Assembly (NCBI RefSeq): GCF_004014855.1
Contig: NZ_CP034930.1
Location: forward strand, 2,895,716 to 2,959,715
DNA length: 64,000 nt
Direction of reading: 5' to 3'
Source of the DNA: Apibacter raozihei
GTDB taxonomy: Bacteria; Bacteroidota; Bacteroidia; Flavobacteriales; Weeksellaceae
This document shows, in pieces, positions 51,064-60,995 of the stretch (positions are counted from its first letter, which is position 1; every line of letters begins with the position of its first letter). The position numbers and the translations under genes were made by a program. The notes under the pieces are model-generated. The model did no database searches and was not told where the DNA came from. It was given only the letters and a program-made list of their open reading frames with translations.

Positions 51064-51918
51064 TTATTCAATTGGAATGTATAGTTCAGTCAGCAATTCT
51101 TCTTCTTTTACTTTTTCCGGGTCGTTAAGATACTTTTCAAAACTATATGAATTTCTTAGACTCAAATGGTTATCAGGTATATATTTAAATATAGTATCAT
51201 ATACATTTCCTAATTTTTTATATGATCCCTGATACCGGACTTTTAAATACTTTCCGCCTTTCATTTCTTTTACTCCTATTTCACCCTTAGGCAAAACATG
51301 AGCTGAAATAGTAAGACAACAATCAGTTCGTAATTTATCGGGTTCCGTTACTTTAGGATCGTCATAGTTTATACATATGTGCTCTATATCAGAAGAAAAT
51401 AAAACGTTTTCTTTTACATATTCCCAAAGTTTTTTCCATGTTCCGCAATAGTCTAAAGAGTTATAATCTCCAAACAACTGAATATAAATAATTTGCTGGG
51501 GTTTGATAGATACCACCTGTGGTTCAAGATGTAGATTTTCCATAATTCTAACGGGTTTGATAATTGTAAATTTTTTATTTTTTCGATAATCGATTGGAGA
51601 AATACCGTAATATTGTTTAAAAATTTTCGATAAAGAAGAAGGTGTATTATATCCGATTCTGTAGGCAATATCTTTAAGTGGTAAATTTGTATATCTGATT
51701 AATTGAGCTGCAGTCTCAACTCTCGTTCGGATAATAAAAGATCCCAGAGGTTCACCTAAAAAGGCCTTCATAATTCTTTGAAAATGAAAGGGTGAAAAAT
51801 GGGAAATACTTGCCAGTTTTTTTAAATCAATATCTTCATCTAAATGATTATTTATATAATCGATAACTATATTAATCCGTTTTAAATATTCTTCTTTAGT
51901 AGAAAATTTAGAATGCAT
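51064..51918 (-). CDS. AraC family regulator with GyrI-like effector domain
   Basis: The 284-residue protein has an N-terminal AraC/XylS DNA-binding domain: two helix-turn-helix units with LKKLASISHFSPFHFQRIMKAF and LKDIAYRIGYNTPSSLSKIFKQYY, at about residues 20-110. A C-terminal GyrI-like/effector-binding domain follows (IKPQQIIYIQLFGDY, then KYLKVRYQGSYKKL). This layout is shared with Rob and SoxS-type and BmrR-like sensors that respond to drugs or small ligands. A -7-like CAAAATTA lies about 25 bases upstream on minus. No target was identified. Confidence 0.9.
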   Translation of the reverse strand: MHSKFSTKEEYLKRINIVIDYINNHLDEDIDLKKLASISHFSPFHFQRIMKAFLGEPLGSFIIRTRVETAAQLIRYTNLPLKDIAYRIGYNTPSSLSKIFKQYYGISPIDYRKNKKFTIIKPVRIMENLHLEPQVVSIKPQQIIYIQLFGDYNSLDYCGTWKKLWEYVKENVLFSSDIEHICINYDDPKVTEPDKLRTDCCLTISAHVLPKGEIGVKEMKGGKYLKVRYQGSYKKLGNVYDTIFKYIPDNHLSLRNSYSFEKYLNDPEKVKEEELLTELYIPIE

Positions 51919-52134
51919 TTTTACGATTTATTTCTATAAACAAAATTACTATCCTGCAACTAAACGTTCTTTTCCATTGTTGCTATTTTTAACTTTACAC
52001 TCATTGGTTTTATATATTCTGGTACACTTAATTTATACCTAATTTCATAAGTTTTAAAGAAGAAACCTAAATTAAATATAAAAGCAGCTTTAATCAAATT
52101 TAGATTTACATATTAGTTAAACTGAATTAAAGAT

Positions 52135-52142
52135 TATTTTTG
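52135..52142 (+). promoter_or_regulatory. Candidate -7 element of dacB
   Basis: TATTTTTG matches TAnnTTTG and lies 39 bases before the start codon. No good -33 TTG is seen 19-20 bases upstream. Confidence 0.35.
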
Positions 52143-52181
52143 TATTAATTAAAATATAATAGTCAATAAAAAAATTATAAC

Positions 52182-53426
52182 ATGCTTAGGTACGTAATAA
52201 TAGTAATAATAGTTTTTGTTAATTATCCGGTATTCTGCCAAACTCAGTTTCTTGATTCTCATTTTACTTCCGATTTTTATAAAAATCAATGGGTAGGTTT
52301 TAATTTATATGATCCAGTTGAAAATGAAGAACTTTATAATTATCAGGGAGATAAGTATTTTATACCTGCATCAAATACAAAAATAATGACCTTATATACC
52401 GGATTAAAAATTTTGCCGGACTCTATCCCTTCTCTAAAATACCAAATCTTACATGATACTCTATATATAGCAGGTACAGGAGATCCTACAACTCTTGAAC
52501 CTTTTTTCAAACAAAGAAAAGTCATTGATTTTTTAAGCAACCAGAAGTTGCCGATTGCTGTATATCTGGATAATTTTAATGATTCCAAATGGGCTCCCGG
52601 ATGGTCCTGGGAAGATTATTCAGAATATTTTTCTGCAGAACGTTCACCTTTTCCTCTCTATGGTAATATTGTGACTATTTCGTCCACTTTAAACGTTTCC
52701 CCTATTTATTTTCAATCATTAGTTAAAAAAGAAAAGCATCAATATTTCAGAGATTTTACTAATAATCTGTTTTATGTTTCTACTCCAAAAACGTATGAAA
52801 TCCCTTATATTACTTCACAGGATTTAACTCTGAAACTTATTGAAAGTGAAATTAATAAAAAGGTTTATAAAACCAATACATTTCCTACAGGAAACTCTAA
52901 TATTTTATATAGCATTCCTTCGGATAGTTTATACCGAAGAATGATGCTGGTAAGTGATAATTTTTTGGCCGAACAGATTTTACTTATGAGCAGTCTGTAT
53001 GTAAATGAAAGAATGAATAGTGAAGTAGTCATTAATCATATTTTAAAAAAACATTTATCAAAAATCCCTCAGGAACCTAGATGGGTAGACGGTTCCGGTC
53101 TATCCAGATATAATAATTTCAGTCCTAAGGATTTTGTGTATGTGCTAAATGAAATGTATCACGATATTGCTATAGAGCGTTTATTATCATTTTTTCCGGT
53201 TGGTGGTGTAAATGGAACATTGAAAAATAGTTACAAAGCAAAATCTCCTTATATTTTTGCCAAAACCGGATCAATGGGACAAGTATTTAACTTAAGCGGA
53301 TTCATCAAAACCAAAACAGGAAGAATACTTATATTCAGTTATATGAATAACAATTTCAAGCATTCTAACTCTAGTTTAAAATTACAAATGAAAAAAATAT
53401 TTGAATATATAAGAGACAACTATTAA
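52182..53426 (+). CDS. dacB: D-alanyl-D-alanine carboxypeptidase/endopeptidase (PBP4, S13)
   Basis: This 414-residue secreted enzyme trims peptidoglycan side chains. The signal peptide covers about 1-20 (ending FCQ). The SxxK motif is S64-N-T-K67 (PASNTK), the SxN motif is SDN in MLVSDNFLAEQ, and the KTG is in AKTGSMGQV near residue 367. These are the three S13 active-site motifs, and the overall length is typical. A hairpin terminator directly follows. Confidence 0.93.
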   Translation: MLRYVIIVIIVFVNYPVFCQTQFLDSHFTSDFYKNQWVGFNLYDPVENEELYNYQGDKYFIPASNTKIMTLYTGLKILPDSIPSLKYQILHDTLYIAGTGDPTTLEPFFKQRKVIDFLSNQKLPIAVYLDNFNDSKWAPGWSWEDYSEYFSAERSPFPLYGNIVTISSTLNVSPIYFQSLVKKEKHQYFRDFTNNLFYVSTPKTYEIPYITSQDLTLKLIESEINKKVYKTNTFPTGNSNILYSIPSDSLYRRMMLVSDNFLAEQILLMSSLYVNERMNSEVVINHILKKHLSKIPQEPRWVDGSGLSRYNNFSPKDFVYVLNEMYHDIAIERLLSFFPVGGVNGTLKNSYKAKSPYIFAKTGSMGQVFNLSGFIKTKTGRILIFSYMNNNFKHSNSSLKLQMKKIFEYIRDNY

Positions 53427-53446
53427 AAAATTTCAATTTAAAAATT

Positions 53447-53481
53447 AAAAAAACTCTTCACAAGATGTGAAGAGTTTTTTT
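53447..53481. terminator. Bidirectional terminator
   Basis: A perfect 16-bp stem (53447-53462 with 53466-53481) around loop AGA lies between dacB and the convergent lipoprotein gene, with A and T runs at the ends. Confidence 0.85.
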
Positions 53482-53524
53482 ATGACTCGCAACAAGTTAT
53501 TATTAGATATTAAGTAAAAATTTT

Positions 53525-54130
53525 TTATTGTAAATTTATTTTATAATGGGCTTCCAGATCAATTTCTCCTCCTAATTCATCCGTTGATACTGCATCCTGT
53601 TTTTTCTCAGCTGGTTGATGCATTAAGTATAAATAAACCTGCCCGGTAGCTCCTGCTTGTATGGTCCACACAGTTTTAAATCCTAATTTTCTACCTAAAG
53701 TATCAATTCTATCATCATCGGCATAAACGATACTCACATTAGATGTGTTTAGTTTTTGATAAAATACGAAATGATCATCTGCATCCTGAATAAAGATTTC
53801 ATCTGTTACATCATGAAAATGATCATCATGAGGCGAGTAAAAATGGGTTTCCACAAGGTATTCTCCAGCAGGTAAATTTACATCGGCAACAGGCAGCACA
53901 GTAGTGCCTTCCGGTACTTCATAGGTAACTTCGTATATCGTTGCCGGTGAATTTTTTTCTCTGAATTGTAATACTACTTTAGATATTTCATCATGCTCGT
54001 GTTCAGGGATACTGTCTGTAATATCATTTCTGTCACTCGAAGAACATGAAGTTATTGCTAAACTTAATAAGATTGTAAATACTGAAAATAGAGCTACTTT
54101 CAGTGAAATTGATTTTATAATATTTTTCAT
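53525..54130 (-). CDS. His-rich lipoprotein of the TonB receptor operon
   Basis: The 201-residue protein has a lipoprotein signal peptide with lipobox ITSC (Cys near 29) and a His/Asp/Glu-rich mature part, with PEHEHDEISK and HFYSPHDDHFHDVTDEIF, ending in beta-rich sequence. Similar His-rich lipoproteins sit next to TonB receptors for zinc or other metals in Flavobacteriia. It follows the receptor gene by ten bases and probably helps to gather metal at the outer membrane. The metal is not shown by sequence alone. Confidence 0.7.
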   Translation of the reverse strand: MKNIIKSISLKVALFSVFTILLSLAITSCSSSDRNDITDSIPEHEHDEISKVVLQFREKNSPATIYEVTYEVPEGTTVLPVADVNLPAGEYLVETHFYSPHDDHFHDVTDEIFIQDADDHFVFYQKLNTSNVSIVYADDDRIDTLGRKLGFKTVWTIQAGATGQVYLYLMHQPAEKKQDAVSTDELGGEIDLEAHYKINLQ

Positions 54131-54140
54131 TTTTTGTTTA

Positions 54141-56561
54141 TTAAAAATTATACTGTAATTTTAAGATAAAATTTCTCCCCGTTTCATCAGCGTAATACCT
54201 CAAACGGTTCATATAGTCCCTGTATGAAGTATCAAATATATTTCTAAGAGTCAAAGAAATATCTAAATTGTTATGAGAAGTTACTTCCCAAGTAAAACCT
54301 GTTGCTAAATCAAAAAGCTGATATGCAGCCGGCGGAGAACTTATATCTAATAAAGTAGGTACCAAAATTCCATTTTTAGCTATATCTATACTAAAATTAT
54401 AATCCGGATAATGGGATTGTTTAAATACGGATGTAGAAGTAATTTTGGCAAAGAAATTATTCCATTTATTATTTTTATATTCTAAAGAGTTGACCCATTT
54501 AACAGGTGGCATGCTAATAAGTGCAATGTTATTTTTTTTGTCATTGCCCCGCAGATATGAAAAATTAGATCCTAAAGTGAAATTTCGGATAAAATTATAA
54601 TTAGCGGTTACATCAATTCCATAAATTTCGGCATTGGTCTGCAAATACTGCCAAACGGGAAATGCTCCTCTTATTGTGTATTCAGCACCTGTTGGAACCT
54701 GATTTATAAAATCTTTAATATAATTATAATGAATTGTGAAATCAATGTTCAACCTGTAATCCAGCAAATGAGTGTTTAAAGAAGCAATAAACTTATTGGA
54801 TTTTTCATTTTTTAACTCCAAATCCCCCAGTTCTATAGCTGCAGCAGAATGATGCAATCCGTCACTAAACAACTCAGAAGGATTGGGGTTTCTACTGCTT
54901 AATGAATAATTCACTGTTAAATCGCTAACGGCTCCCAGCTTGTAAACGGCTCCTAAAGTTGCTGCATATCCATTAAATTCTAGCACCGGATTGGTTAAAT
55001 AATTTAATCCCGTATCTTTTATAATTAAATTAGAATATTTTTTATCATATCCCAAAGCCCTCCAACGGGTCTTTTTATAAAATTTTAAGGCATCAATTTT
55101 TTGATAATCATATCTAAAACCTCCTTCCAAAGTTAATGCCTGATTAACTTTGTAGCTTTCCATCAAGTAAATACCAAAATTATTTTTTTCGTAATATGGA
55201 ATAAGTGGACTTACACCTGTTCCTGCATTAGGAAAGTTCTTTTGATAAACATACGATACTCCAATTTTCCCTTTAAATCCATTAAACTCAGCATGATCAA
55301 AATTCAAATTAAAATCATGAGTGGTTAAATCCAGATTTAACGAAGGTTTATTTTTATATTCGGTTCTACGGATATCGTACTCTTTTCTGTTATTAAACTG
55401 ATACCCATAGACAAACGTAAGTTTACCAAAATCAAAATTGTAATATGTATCAAATTTGGCTAAATTATGCTGTATTTTTTGCTTAGGAGCATCTATACGC
55501 ATAGTAAAATCATTGATTATAGTCGGCTGTCGGCTATTAATGGCGTTAACCAGGTTTTCAAGGTTTCCGATATGTGCCGACTTTAATATTCCTGATTCTG
55601 TACCGTAAAAGCTAAAAAAACCTTCAACTCCCCAATTATGCTTATGGTAGCCTAATTGTGCTGAAAAATCGTTTTCTTTAATCCCTGTGTTCGATAAAAT
55701 ATAATCGGGAGCAGATAAATCTCCCAACCTTTTATAGGTTCCCTGCAAACGTAAGGCAAAACCATTTTTCCAACCTTTCTCAATATTAGCAGAAATATTG
55801 CCTCCTCTACCATTAGAAATATATGAAGTCAAAAGGTTTCCCATAAGAGTATCTTTGGTCGTAAGTTTCTTAGGTTCAATCAAAATAACTCCTCCCGTGG
55901 CATCTCCCGCATATTGAAGAGCTCCTGCACCTTTTATTACAGATATGGAATTGGCTATATTTATATCAATATCAGGTGCATGTTCTACCCCCCATTGCTG
56001 ATCTTCCTGTCTTATTCCGTTATTTAATACAGGAACTCTGCTGCTGTGTAAACCATGAATTACTGGTTTTACAATATTGTTTCCTGTACTTAATGCATTT
56101 ACTCCTGCAATGGATGTTAACGCTGTACCTAAGTTAGTATCAGAATACTGATTAATTTGACTTTTAGTAAGCTTGTTTTCTATTGAAGTAGTAGTTTGCT
56201 TTTTCGCTTTTCCAACGGTTATAATATTTTGAAGTTCTTTTTCGTGATGTTCTAATGAAAAATTACGAATCGTTGCCCGATTTATACTTACCTGAAAAAC
56301 TTTGGTTTTACACTCTGAATGTTTTAGTTCTGCCTGATAAGTACCTTCGCATAAATTCTCTAGACGGTAAGTTCCCTGAGCATCTGTATAGGTGTTATAC
56401 AAAGACTGGTTCTTTGTATTTTTCAAGCTTATTTCTGCATTTTCTAAACCTTCACCGGTATGTATATCGGTAACCGAACCTGATAATGATAAAGTACAGG
56501 TTGTTTGCGACTGTACTATTGTTGTAAGCAACAATAACAATGCACTGATTAATTTAGCCAT
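54141..56561 (-). CDS. TonB-dependent outer-membrane receptor
   Basis: This 806-residue receptor has a signal peptide (about 1-18), an N-terminal carboxypeptidase-like domain (LSGSVTDIHTGEGLENAEISL at about 25-45), a plug with TSIAGVNALSTGNNIVKPVI and QQWGVEHAPDIDINIANSIS, then a long barrel ending in YYADETGRNFILKLQYNF with the terminal Phe. It would import a metal complex or other small ligand using TonB energy. The neighbouring His-rich lipoprotein and the small HxxxH/CxxC protein point to zinc or another transition metal. Confidence 0.92.
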   Translation of the reverse strand: MAKLISALLLLLTTIVQSQTTCTLSLSGSVTDIHTGEGLENAEISLKNTKNQSLYNTYTDAQGTYRLENLCEGTYQAELKHSECKTKVFQVSINRATIRNFSLEHHEKELQNIITVGKAKKQTTTSIENKLTKSQINQYSDTNLGTALTSIAGVNALSTGNNIVKPVIHGLHSSRVPVLNNGIRQEDQQWGVEHAPDIDINIANSISVIKGAGALQYAGDATGGVILIEPKKLTTKDTLMGNLLTSYISNGRGGNISANIEKGWKNGFALRLQGTYKRLGDLSAPDYILSNTGIKENDFSAQLGYHKHNWGVEGFFSFYGTESGILKSAHIGNLENLVNAINSRQPTIINDFTMRIDAPKQKIQHNLAKFDTYYNFDFGKLTFVYGYQFNNRKEYDIRRTEYKNKPSLNLDLTTHDFNLNFDHAEFNGFKGKIGVSYVYQKNFPNAGTGVSPLIPYYEKNNFGIYLMESYKVNQALTLEGGFRYDYQKIDALKFYKKTRWRALGYDKKYSNLIIKDTGLNYLTNPVLEFNGYAATLGAVYKLGAVSDLTVNYSLSSRNPNPSELFSDGLHHSAAAIELGDLELKNEKSNKFIASLNTHLLDYRLNIDFTIHYNYIKDFINQVPTGAEYTIRGAFPVWQYLQTNAEIYGIDVTANYNFIRNFTLGSNFSYLRGNDKKNNIALISMPPVKWVNSLEYKNNKWNNFFAKITSTSVFKQSHYPDYNFSIDIAKNGILVPTLLDISSPPAAYQLFDLATGFTWEVTSHNNLDISLTLRNIFDTSYRDYMNRLRYYADETGRNFILKLQYNF

Positions 56562-56653
56562 AAATCTTTTTGTATAAAAATAATAACGAATAATTATATT
56601 TTTGATTTCCTGATCTTTCAGGCATCAAAAATTAATTGACACTAATAATAAAA

Positions 56654-56977
56654 TTATATGCAAAAAGGTGGCGGACGATTGTGTAGCTTATTAAAAAGCT
56701 TTTCGTTTATAAAAATTGATTTATACTGAATCTGATAAAGCTCATTATGATTGGAGGTATGTACAAATGAGAAATGAGAAATTTCAACCGGTTCGGCATT
56801 CTGAAATTTACCAATCTGAAAAATTGTTTGACATACAGAACAGTGATCCTGATGTACTTGTTCTTGTTTATGTTGCTCAATATGAATAAATTCCTGAACT
56901 GCAATAAGCTTAAAAGCAAGCATTATTGCAAAAAAGAAATAAATAATTTTCAATTTATATAATTGAATTAACTTCAT
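56654..56977 (-). CDS. Small metal-linked membrane protein
   Basis: This 107-residue protein has one N-terminal transmembrane or signal segment (about 10-30) followed by EFIHIEQHKQEQVHQDHCSVC, rich in His with a CxxC-like Cys pair, and ends RPPPFCI, a Pro-rich tail often seen in small proteins beside TonB receptors of Bacteroidota. It is the first gene of the operon with the TonB receptor and the His-rich lipoprotein. A CAAATTTA at 56998-57005 is its likely -7 element on minus. The His/Cys cluster suggests metal binding, which is inferred. Confidence 0.65.
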   Translation of the reverse strand: MKLIQLYKLKIIYFFFAIMLAFKLIAVQEFIHIEQHKQEQVHQDHCSVCQTIFQIGKFQNAEPVEISHFSFVHTSNHNELYQIQYKSIFINEKLFNKLHNRPPPFCI

Positions 56978-57013
56978 AAACAGCTAAAATTCAAGTGCAA
57001 ATTTAATAAAAAA

Positions 57014-57038
57014 AACCTTCCGTAAAGTTCGGAAGGTT
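57014..57038 (-). terminator. Terminator of galU
   Basis: A 9-bp stem (AACCTTCCG/CGGAAGGTT) around loop TAAAGTT lies 22 bases after the galU stop on minus and is followed there by a run of T. Confidence 0.8.
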
Positions 57039-57059
57039 GTAAATTTTCAGTTTCTTATA

Positions 57060-57983
57060 TTATTTACTTTCTTTTACAAGCTGTTTTTTAGATTTTTTTT
57101 CTTCAGATTTTTCAAGCTCTTTAGCTAGTTCTAGGATATAATCGTGAAGATTATCTTTGACTTCCGGATGTTTTAATCCATATTGTATACTGGTCTTTAA
57201 AAAACCGAATTTATCTCCTACATCATAGCGGGTTCCTTTGAAAACACGAGCGAATACTCTTTGTGTTTTGTTTAAAGTATCTATGGCATCAGTAAGTTGA
57301 ATTTCTCCACCTGCACCGGGCTTCTGACTTTCAAGAATTTCAAATATTTGAGGAGTCAGCAGATAGCGTCCAATAATAGCCAAATTACTGGGAGCATCTT
57401 CTGGTTTAGGTTTTTCAACAAATTTTTGTACATTATACAAACCTTCTTCTACTGAATGTTCAGGAGCTATAATTCCATATTTAGATGTTTCTTCTTTAGG
57501 AACTTCCATAACCGCTATAGTTGGAGCATGAATTTTTTCATAATCATCGATCAACTGTTTCGTTAAAGGTACCTCATCCTGCATTAAATCATCTCCCAGC
57601 ATTACTACAAAAGGTTCGTTACCTACAAATGCTTTAGCCATTAAAACCGCGTGTCCTAAACCTTTGGGATGAGATTGTCTAATGAAATGTAAATTTAAAC
57701 CTGTAGTTTCTTCTACCAATTCTAGTAATTCGGTTTTATTTTTTTCTCTTAGGTTATTTTCTAACTCAGGGTTTGAATCAAAATGATCTTCTATAGGACG
57801 TTTGCCTTTTCCGGTAACTATTAATATATCTTCTATACCCGAATTGATAGCCTCTTCCACAATAAACTGAATGGTAGGCTTATCTACAATCGGAAGCATT
57901 TCTTTTGCTAATGCCTTTGTTGCAGGTAAAAATCTTGTACCTAAACCGGCAGCAGGTATAATTGCCTTTTTTACTTTTTTCAT
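57060..57983 (-). CDS. galU: UTP--glucose-1-phosphate uridylyltransferase GalU
   Basis: GalU makes UDP-glucose from UTP and glucose 1-phosphate, a precursor for surface polysaccharides. At 307 residues it fits. The nucleotide-binding start is [20 protein letters not shown] (near 12-31). [19 protein letters not shown] and [19 protein letters not shown] follow, matching the bacterial GalU/HasC set. The C-terminus is Lys/Glu/Ser-rich. A TATATTTG-type box at 58046-58053 on minus lies about 63 bases upstream. The glycosyltransferases at 30547-37283 may use its product. Confidence 0.95.
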   Translation of the reverse strand: MKKVKKAIIPAAGLGTRFLPATKALAKEMLPIVDKPTIQFIVEEAINSGIEDILIVTGKGKRPIEDHFDSNPELENNLREKNKTELLELVEETTGLNLHFIRQSHPKGLGHAVLMAKAFVGNEPFVVMLGDDLMQDEVPLTKQLIDDYEKIHAPTIAVMEVPKEETSKYGIIAPEHSVEEGLYNVQKFVEKPKPEDAPSNLAIIGRYLLTPQIFEILESQKPGAGGEIQLTDAIDTLNKTQRVFARVFKGTRYDVGDKFGFLKTSIQYGLKHPEVKDNLHDYILELAKELEKSEEKKSKKQLVKESK

Positions 57984-58127
57984 ATATACACTAATTAAAA
58001 ATACTTAATATAATTATTTTTTTATCTTAATTTTTGAATTTTATACAAATATACTAAAAAATTAGTTTTTTATCCGTAAATAAGTGTTACTTTAAATATT
58101 CTAAATAGCTGATATAATAATCTTTTA

Positions 58128-59312
58128 TTATTTAAAAGTTAACTTCCTGGATGATAAAAATGAGACCAGTAAACCAATAAATAAAACCGTTGAAATCACA
58201 ATCAAGTAATTATAAGAATCAAACTTAACGGGAAAAGGCATAAATGAATTAGCCATGACTAAAGAATAATCTGCCTGAAGCCAGGTTAGTACAGTACCTA
58301 AAATAATTCCTAAAAGAACACCAGATACAGTTATGATAATTCCTATTGTAAAGAAAAGTTTTTTCAATCCTTTTCGACTGTATCCGAGAGATATTAATGA
58401 TTTTGACTGATGTTTCTTATCTAAAATAATAATAATTATAGCTCCTGCCATATTAAAGGATGCAATGATAATGACCAGTATAAAAATAAGATAAATAAAT
58501 AATTGCTCAACTTTCATCATTTTCAGAAAAGAAGCATCTTGCTCCTGACGTGTTAAAACCTGATACTGATTGCCTAATTCTGATTTCAATCTTGACTGAA
58601 TAGACTTAACATCTCTGGTTTTTGTTTTGATCTCAATGGAAAAAGCACTTTCAGGAGGTAAATTCAGTAATTTTTGAGATACTTGAATAGGAACAAAAAT
58701 ATAGTTTTCGTATTGATCATTGAGTGCGAAAATTCCGGTCATATGTACCTGTGTCTTCTCAAATGCATTATCTATAGTCAACACACCCCTACCCGGTTTG
58801 GGCATATACAATGAAGAATAAGCTTCATTATCAATCGGCATTCCCAGTCTGTATGCCAAAGCAGTTCCAAAAGCAGCCTCGTCTTCACGCAAAGGATCAG
58901 GAAATTTACCTGCCTGAAAACAGGTATCTATTTTAACAACATTTAAAAAATTAGAATCTACACCTTTTAAATAGGCTATTTCATCTTTATCGTTATATAA
59001 AACGTAAACTTTTTCTTGAATTACTTTTGTAAAAGTTTGAATGTCTTTTTCTGATTTTAAAACAGCCTCTATTTTCTGTATATTATTTAATAGCTTACCG
59101 GAAGCCGGTAGTATTTTCAAATCGGGATTAACATCACTGAATAATCTGATATTAAAGCTTTCTAAACCACTAAAAACCGACAAAATTACAAACATAGCAC
59201 AGGTAGCTATAGAAATAGCTATCAACGAAGTGTACATAATTATGCTTACGGCTTGTGTACTTTTTTTAGAAATAAAGTATCGAAAAGCTATATACCATGA
59301 TAAATTTTTCAC
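58128..59312 (-). CDS. FtsX-like ABC transporter permease (LolE/LolC-like)
   Basis: This 394-residue permease starts with a cytoplasmic and first membrane segment, NLSWYIAFRYFISKKSTQAVS, followed by a long periplasmic domain and three C-terminal helices (about 265-290, 315-345, 360-385) with QSKSLISLGYSRKGLKKLFF in the loop, the LolE/FtsX-type pattern. Lol permeases move lipoproteins from the inner membrane to LolA. The partner ATPase is not adjacent. It overlaps nothing and sits three bases after rbfA, so the two are probably co-transcribed. Confidence 0.85.
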   Translation of the reverse strand: MKNLSWYIAFRYFISKKSTQAVSIIMYTSLIAISIATCAMFVILSVFSGLESFNIRLFSDVNPDLKILPASGKLLNNIQKIEAVLKSEKDIQTFTKVIQEKVYVLYNDKDEIAYLKGVDSNFLNVVKIDTCFQAGKFPDPLREDEAAFGTALAYRLGMPIDNEAYSSLYMPKPGRGVLTIDNAFEKTQVHMTGIFALNDQYENYIFVPIQVSQKLLNLPPESAFSIEIKTKTRDVKSIQSRLKSELGNQYQVLTRQEQDASFLKMMKVEQLFIYLIFILVIIIASFNMAGAIIIIILDKKHQSKSLISLGYSRKGLKKLFFTIGIIITVSGVLLGIILGTVLTWLQADYSLVMANSFMPFPVKFDSYNYLIVISTVLFIGLLVSFLSSRKLTFK

Positions 59313-59315
59313 AAA

Positions 59316-59675
59316 CTATAAAATAGGGTTTTCATCTTCTCCCTTTAAAGCTCTTTCTATTTTTTCCACATCATCTAAAGTGGTATCTAAATAAAAAGAC
59401 AACTCAGGAATTTGTCGCAACTGTTTAGCAAGTTTTTTGCCTAAAATTTTTCGTATTTGTGATTGCAATGCAGTAATTTCTTTCATAAGAGGATCCCTAT
59501 ATTTTTGAGGAAAAATACTAAGATAAACCTTAGCTGTTCCTAAATCCGGTGAAACTTTAACTCCAGTGGTCGAAATAAGAATTCCCTGACCTATATCGGC
59601 TGACTGCTTACGGAAAATTTCTGCTAATTCTTCCTGCAATAACTGATTAATTTTTTTTTGTCTATTACTTTCCAT
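59316..59675 (-). CDS. rbfA: Ribosome-binding factor A RbfA
   Basis: RbfA binds the 30S subunit during 16S rRNA maturation and cold adaptation. The 119-residue product has the KH-like fold: NQLLQEELAEIFRKQS at the start, GVKVSPDLGTAKVYLSIF, and the end ELSFYLDTTLDDVEKIERAL, the family's signature. The -7-like CAAATTTA on minus at 59685-59692 sits only ten bases upstream of the ATG, so the transcript would have a very short leader. The LolE-like permease follows after three bases. Confidence 0.93.
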   Translation of the reverse strand: MESNRQKKINQLLQEELAEIFRKQSADIGQGILISTTGVKVSPDLGTAKVYLSIFPQKYRDPLMKEITALQSQIRKILGKKLAKQLRQIPELSFYLDTTLDDVEKIERALKGEDENPIL

Positions 59676-59917
59676 AATATTTCACAAATTTATAGAAATT
59701 AAATAACTTATAAAATTTAAATTTACTTTCAATTTTGAAATTATAAAGTCATTGCTTATAAATATTTTCGCCTAACCTAAAATGTTTAATAAATATTTTA
59801 GAATTTAATTTAGTTTTTAATAAATGTAAGGTATAAAATACTTGTTTACATACATCTAAAAACTACAAATGGCATATTAGTTGAGCTTTGTCCGTAAATA
59901 CATAAATTATTTAAAAT

Positions 59918-60799
59918 ATGAATATACTTCAAGTAGCACAAGAAACTACCCCAAAAGAAATTGTAAGTTCTGCCACACTGGAAAAATTAATGGATAAATT
60001 AATCGATTTGGGTTATGAATTAGGGTTAAAAATTATTACCTGCCTAATTGTTTATTACATTGGTAAATTCATAATTAAATGGGTTGAAAAACTTGTACAC
60101 AGAATTCTTGAAAGAAAAAAAATAGATCAATCCGTTAAGTCATTTTTAGGAAGTCTGGTAAACATCACATTAACAATTATGTTGATAATGTCTATTATTG
60201 GCATTCTTGGAATACAAACCACTTCATTTGCCGCTTTAATAGCATCTGCTGGCTTAGCTATAGGTATGGCTATGAAAGATAATCTGGGAAATTTTGCCGG
60301 AGGGGTGATGATATTATTTAACAAACCCATAAAAATCGGTGACTATATTTCAGCACAGGGCCAAGAAGGCACAGTTAAATCCATCGGTATATTATATACT
60401 TTGTTAACTACAGCAGACAATAAAACAGTATTTATTCCTAACGGTCCTCTTTCTACTGGTAATATTTTAAATTTTTCTACTCAGGAACAACGAAGAATTG
60501 ATATTATTGTTGGTGTTGATTATGGAACTTCTCTCTCCCAGGTAAAAGAAATTTTAAACAGTATAATAAGCTCTAACCCTTCAATTTTACAATCACCAGT
60601 ACCATTTGTAGGTTTACAAAAACTAAATGACAGCTCTATAGATTTTGTTATAAGAGTATGGGCTGAGTCATCTGAATACTGGAATGTTTATTACTATCTT
60701 AATGAAAATATTTATGAACGGTTCACCAAAGAAAATATTAATATTCCATTCCCTCAATTGACGGTGCATATGGCTGGCAATACAACAGAAAATAAATAA
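59918..60799 (+). CDS. Mechanosensitive ion channel, MscS family
   Basis: The 293-residue channel has three transmembrane helices (about 30-50, 85-105 and 108-128). The pore helix is rich in Ala/Gly (AALIASAGLAIGMAMKDNLGN), followed by the MscS beta domain with GDYISAQGQEGTVKSIG and FIPNGPLSTG. It releases solutes under hypo-osmotic shock as a heptamer in the inner membrane. Length matches E. coli MscS (286). It is transcribed alone; no clear -7 box was seen. Confidence 0.94.
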   Translation: MNILQVAQETTPKEIVSSATLEKLMDKLIDLGYELGLKIITCLIVYYIGKFIIKWVEKLVHRILERKKIDQSVKSFLGSLVNITLTIMLIMSIIGILGIQTTSFAALIASAGLAIGMAMKDNLGNFAGGVMILFNKPIKIGDYISAQGQEGTVKSIGILYTLLTTADNKTVFIPNGPLSTGNILNFSTQEQRRIDIIVGVDYGTSLSQVKEILNSIISSNPSILQSPVPFVGLQKLNDSSIDFVIRVWAESSEYWNVYYYLNENIYERFTKENINIPFPQLTVHMAGNTTENK

Positions 60800-60995
60800 A
60801 GACTAAAACTATCAAATTTATCATTTATAATTATTGAACATAATAAATATTTACTTATTAAATTTTAAATCAAACCAATCATTAACATATCTTACTGAAA
60901 AGTAATAAAATGAATATTATACATCATTTTTTTGTTACCATAAATGTCTTTTTGGTCTGTTATTTGATATTCATATTTTTCAGTAAGTTCTTATA

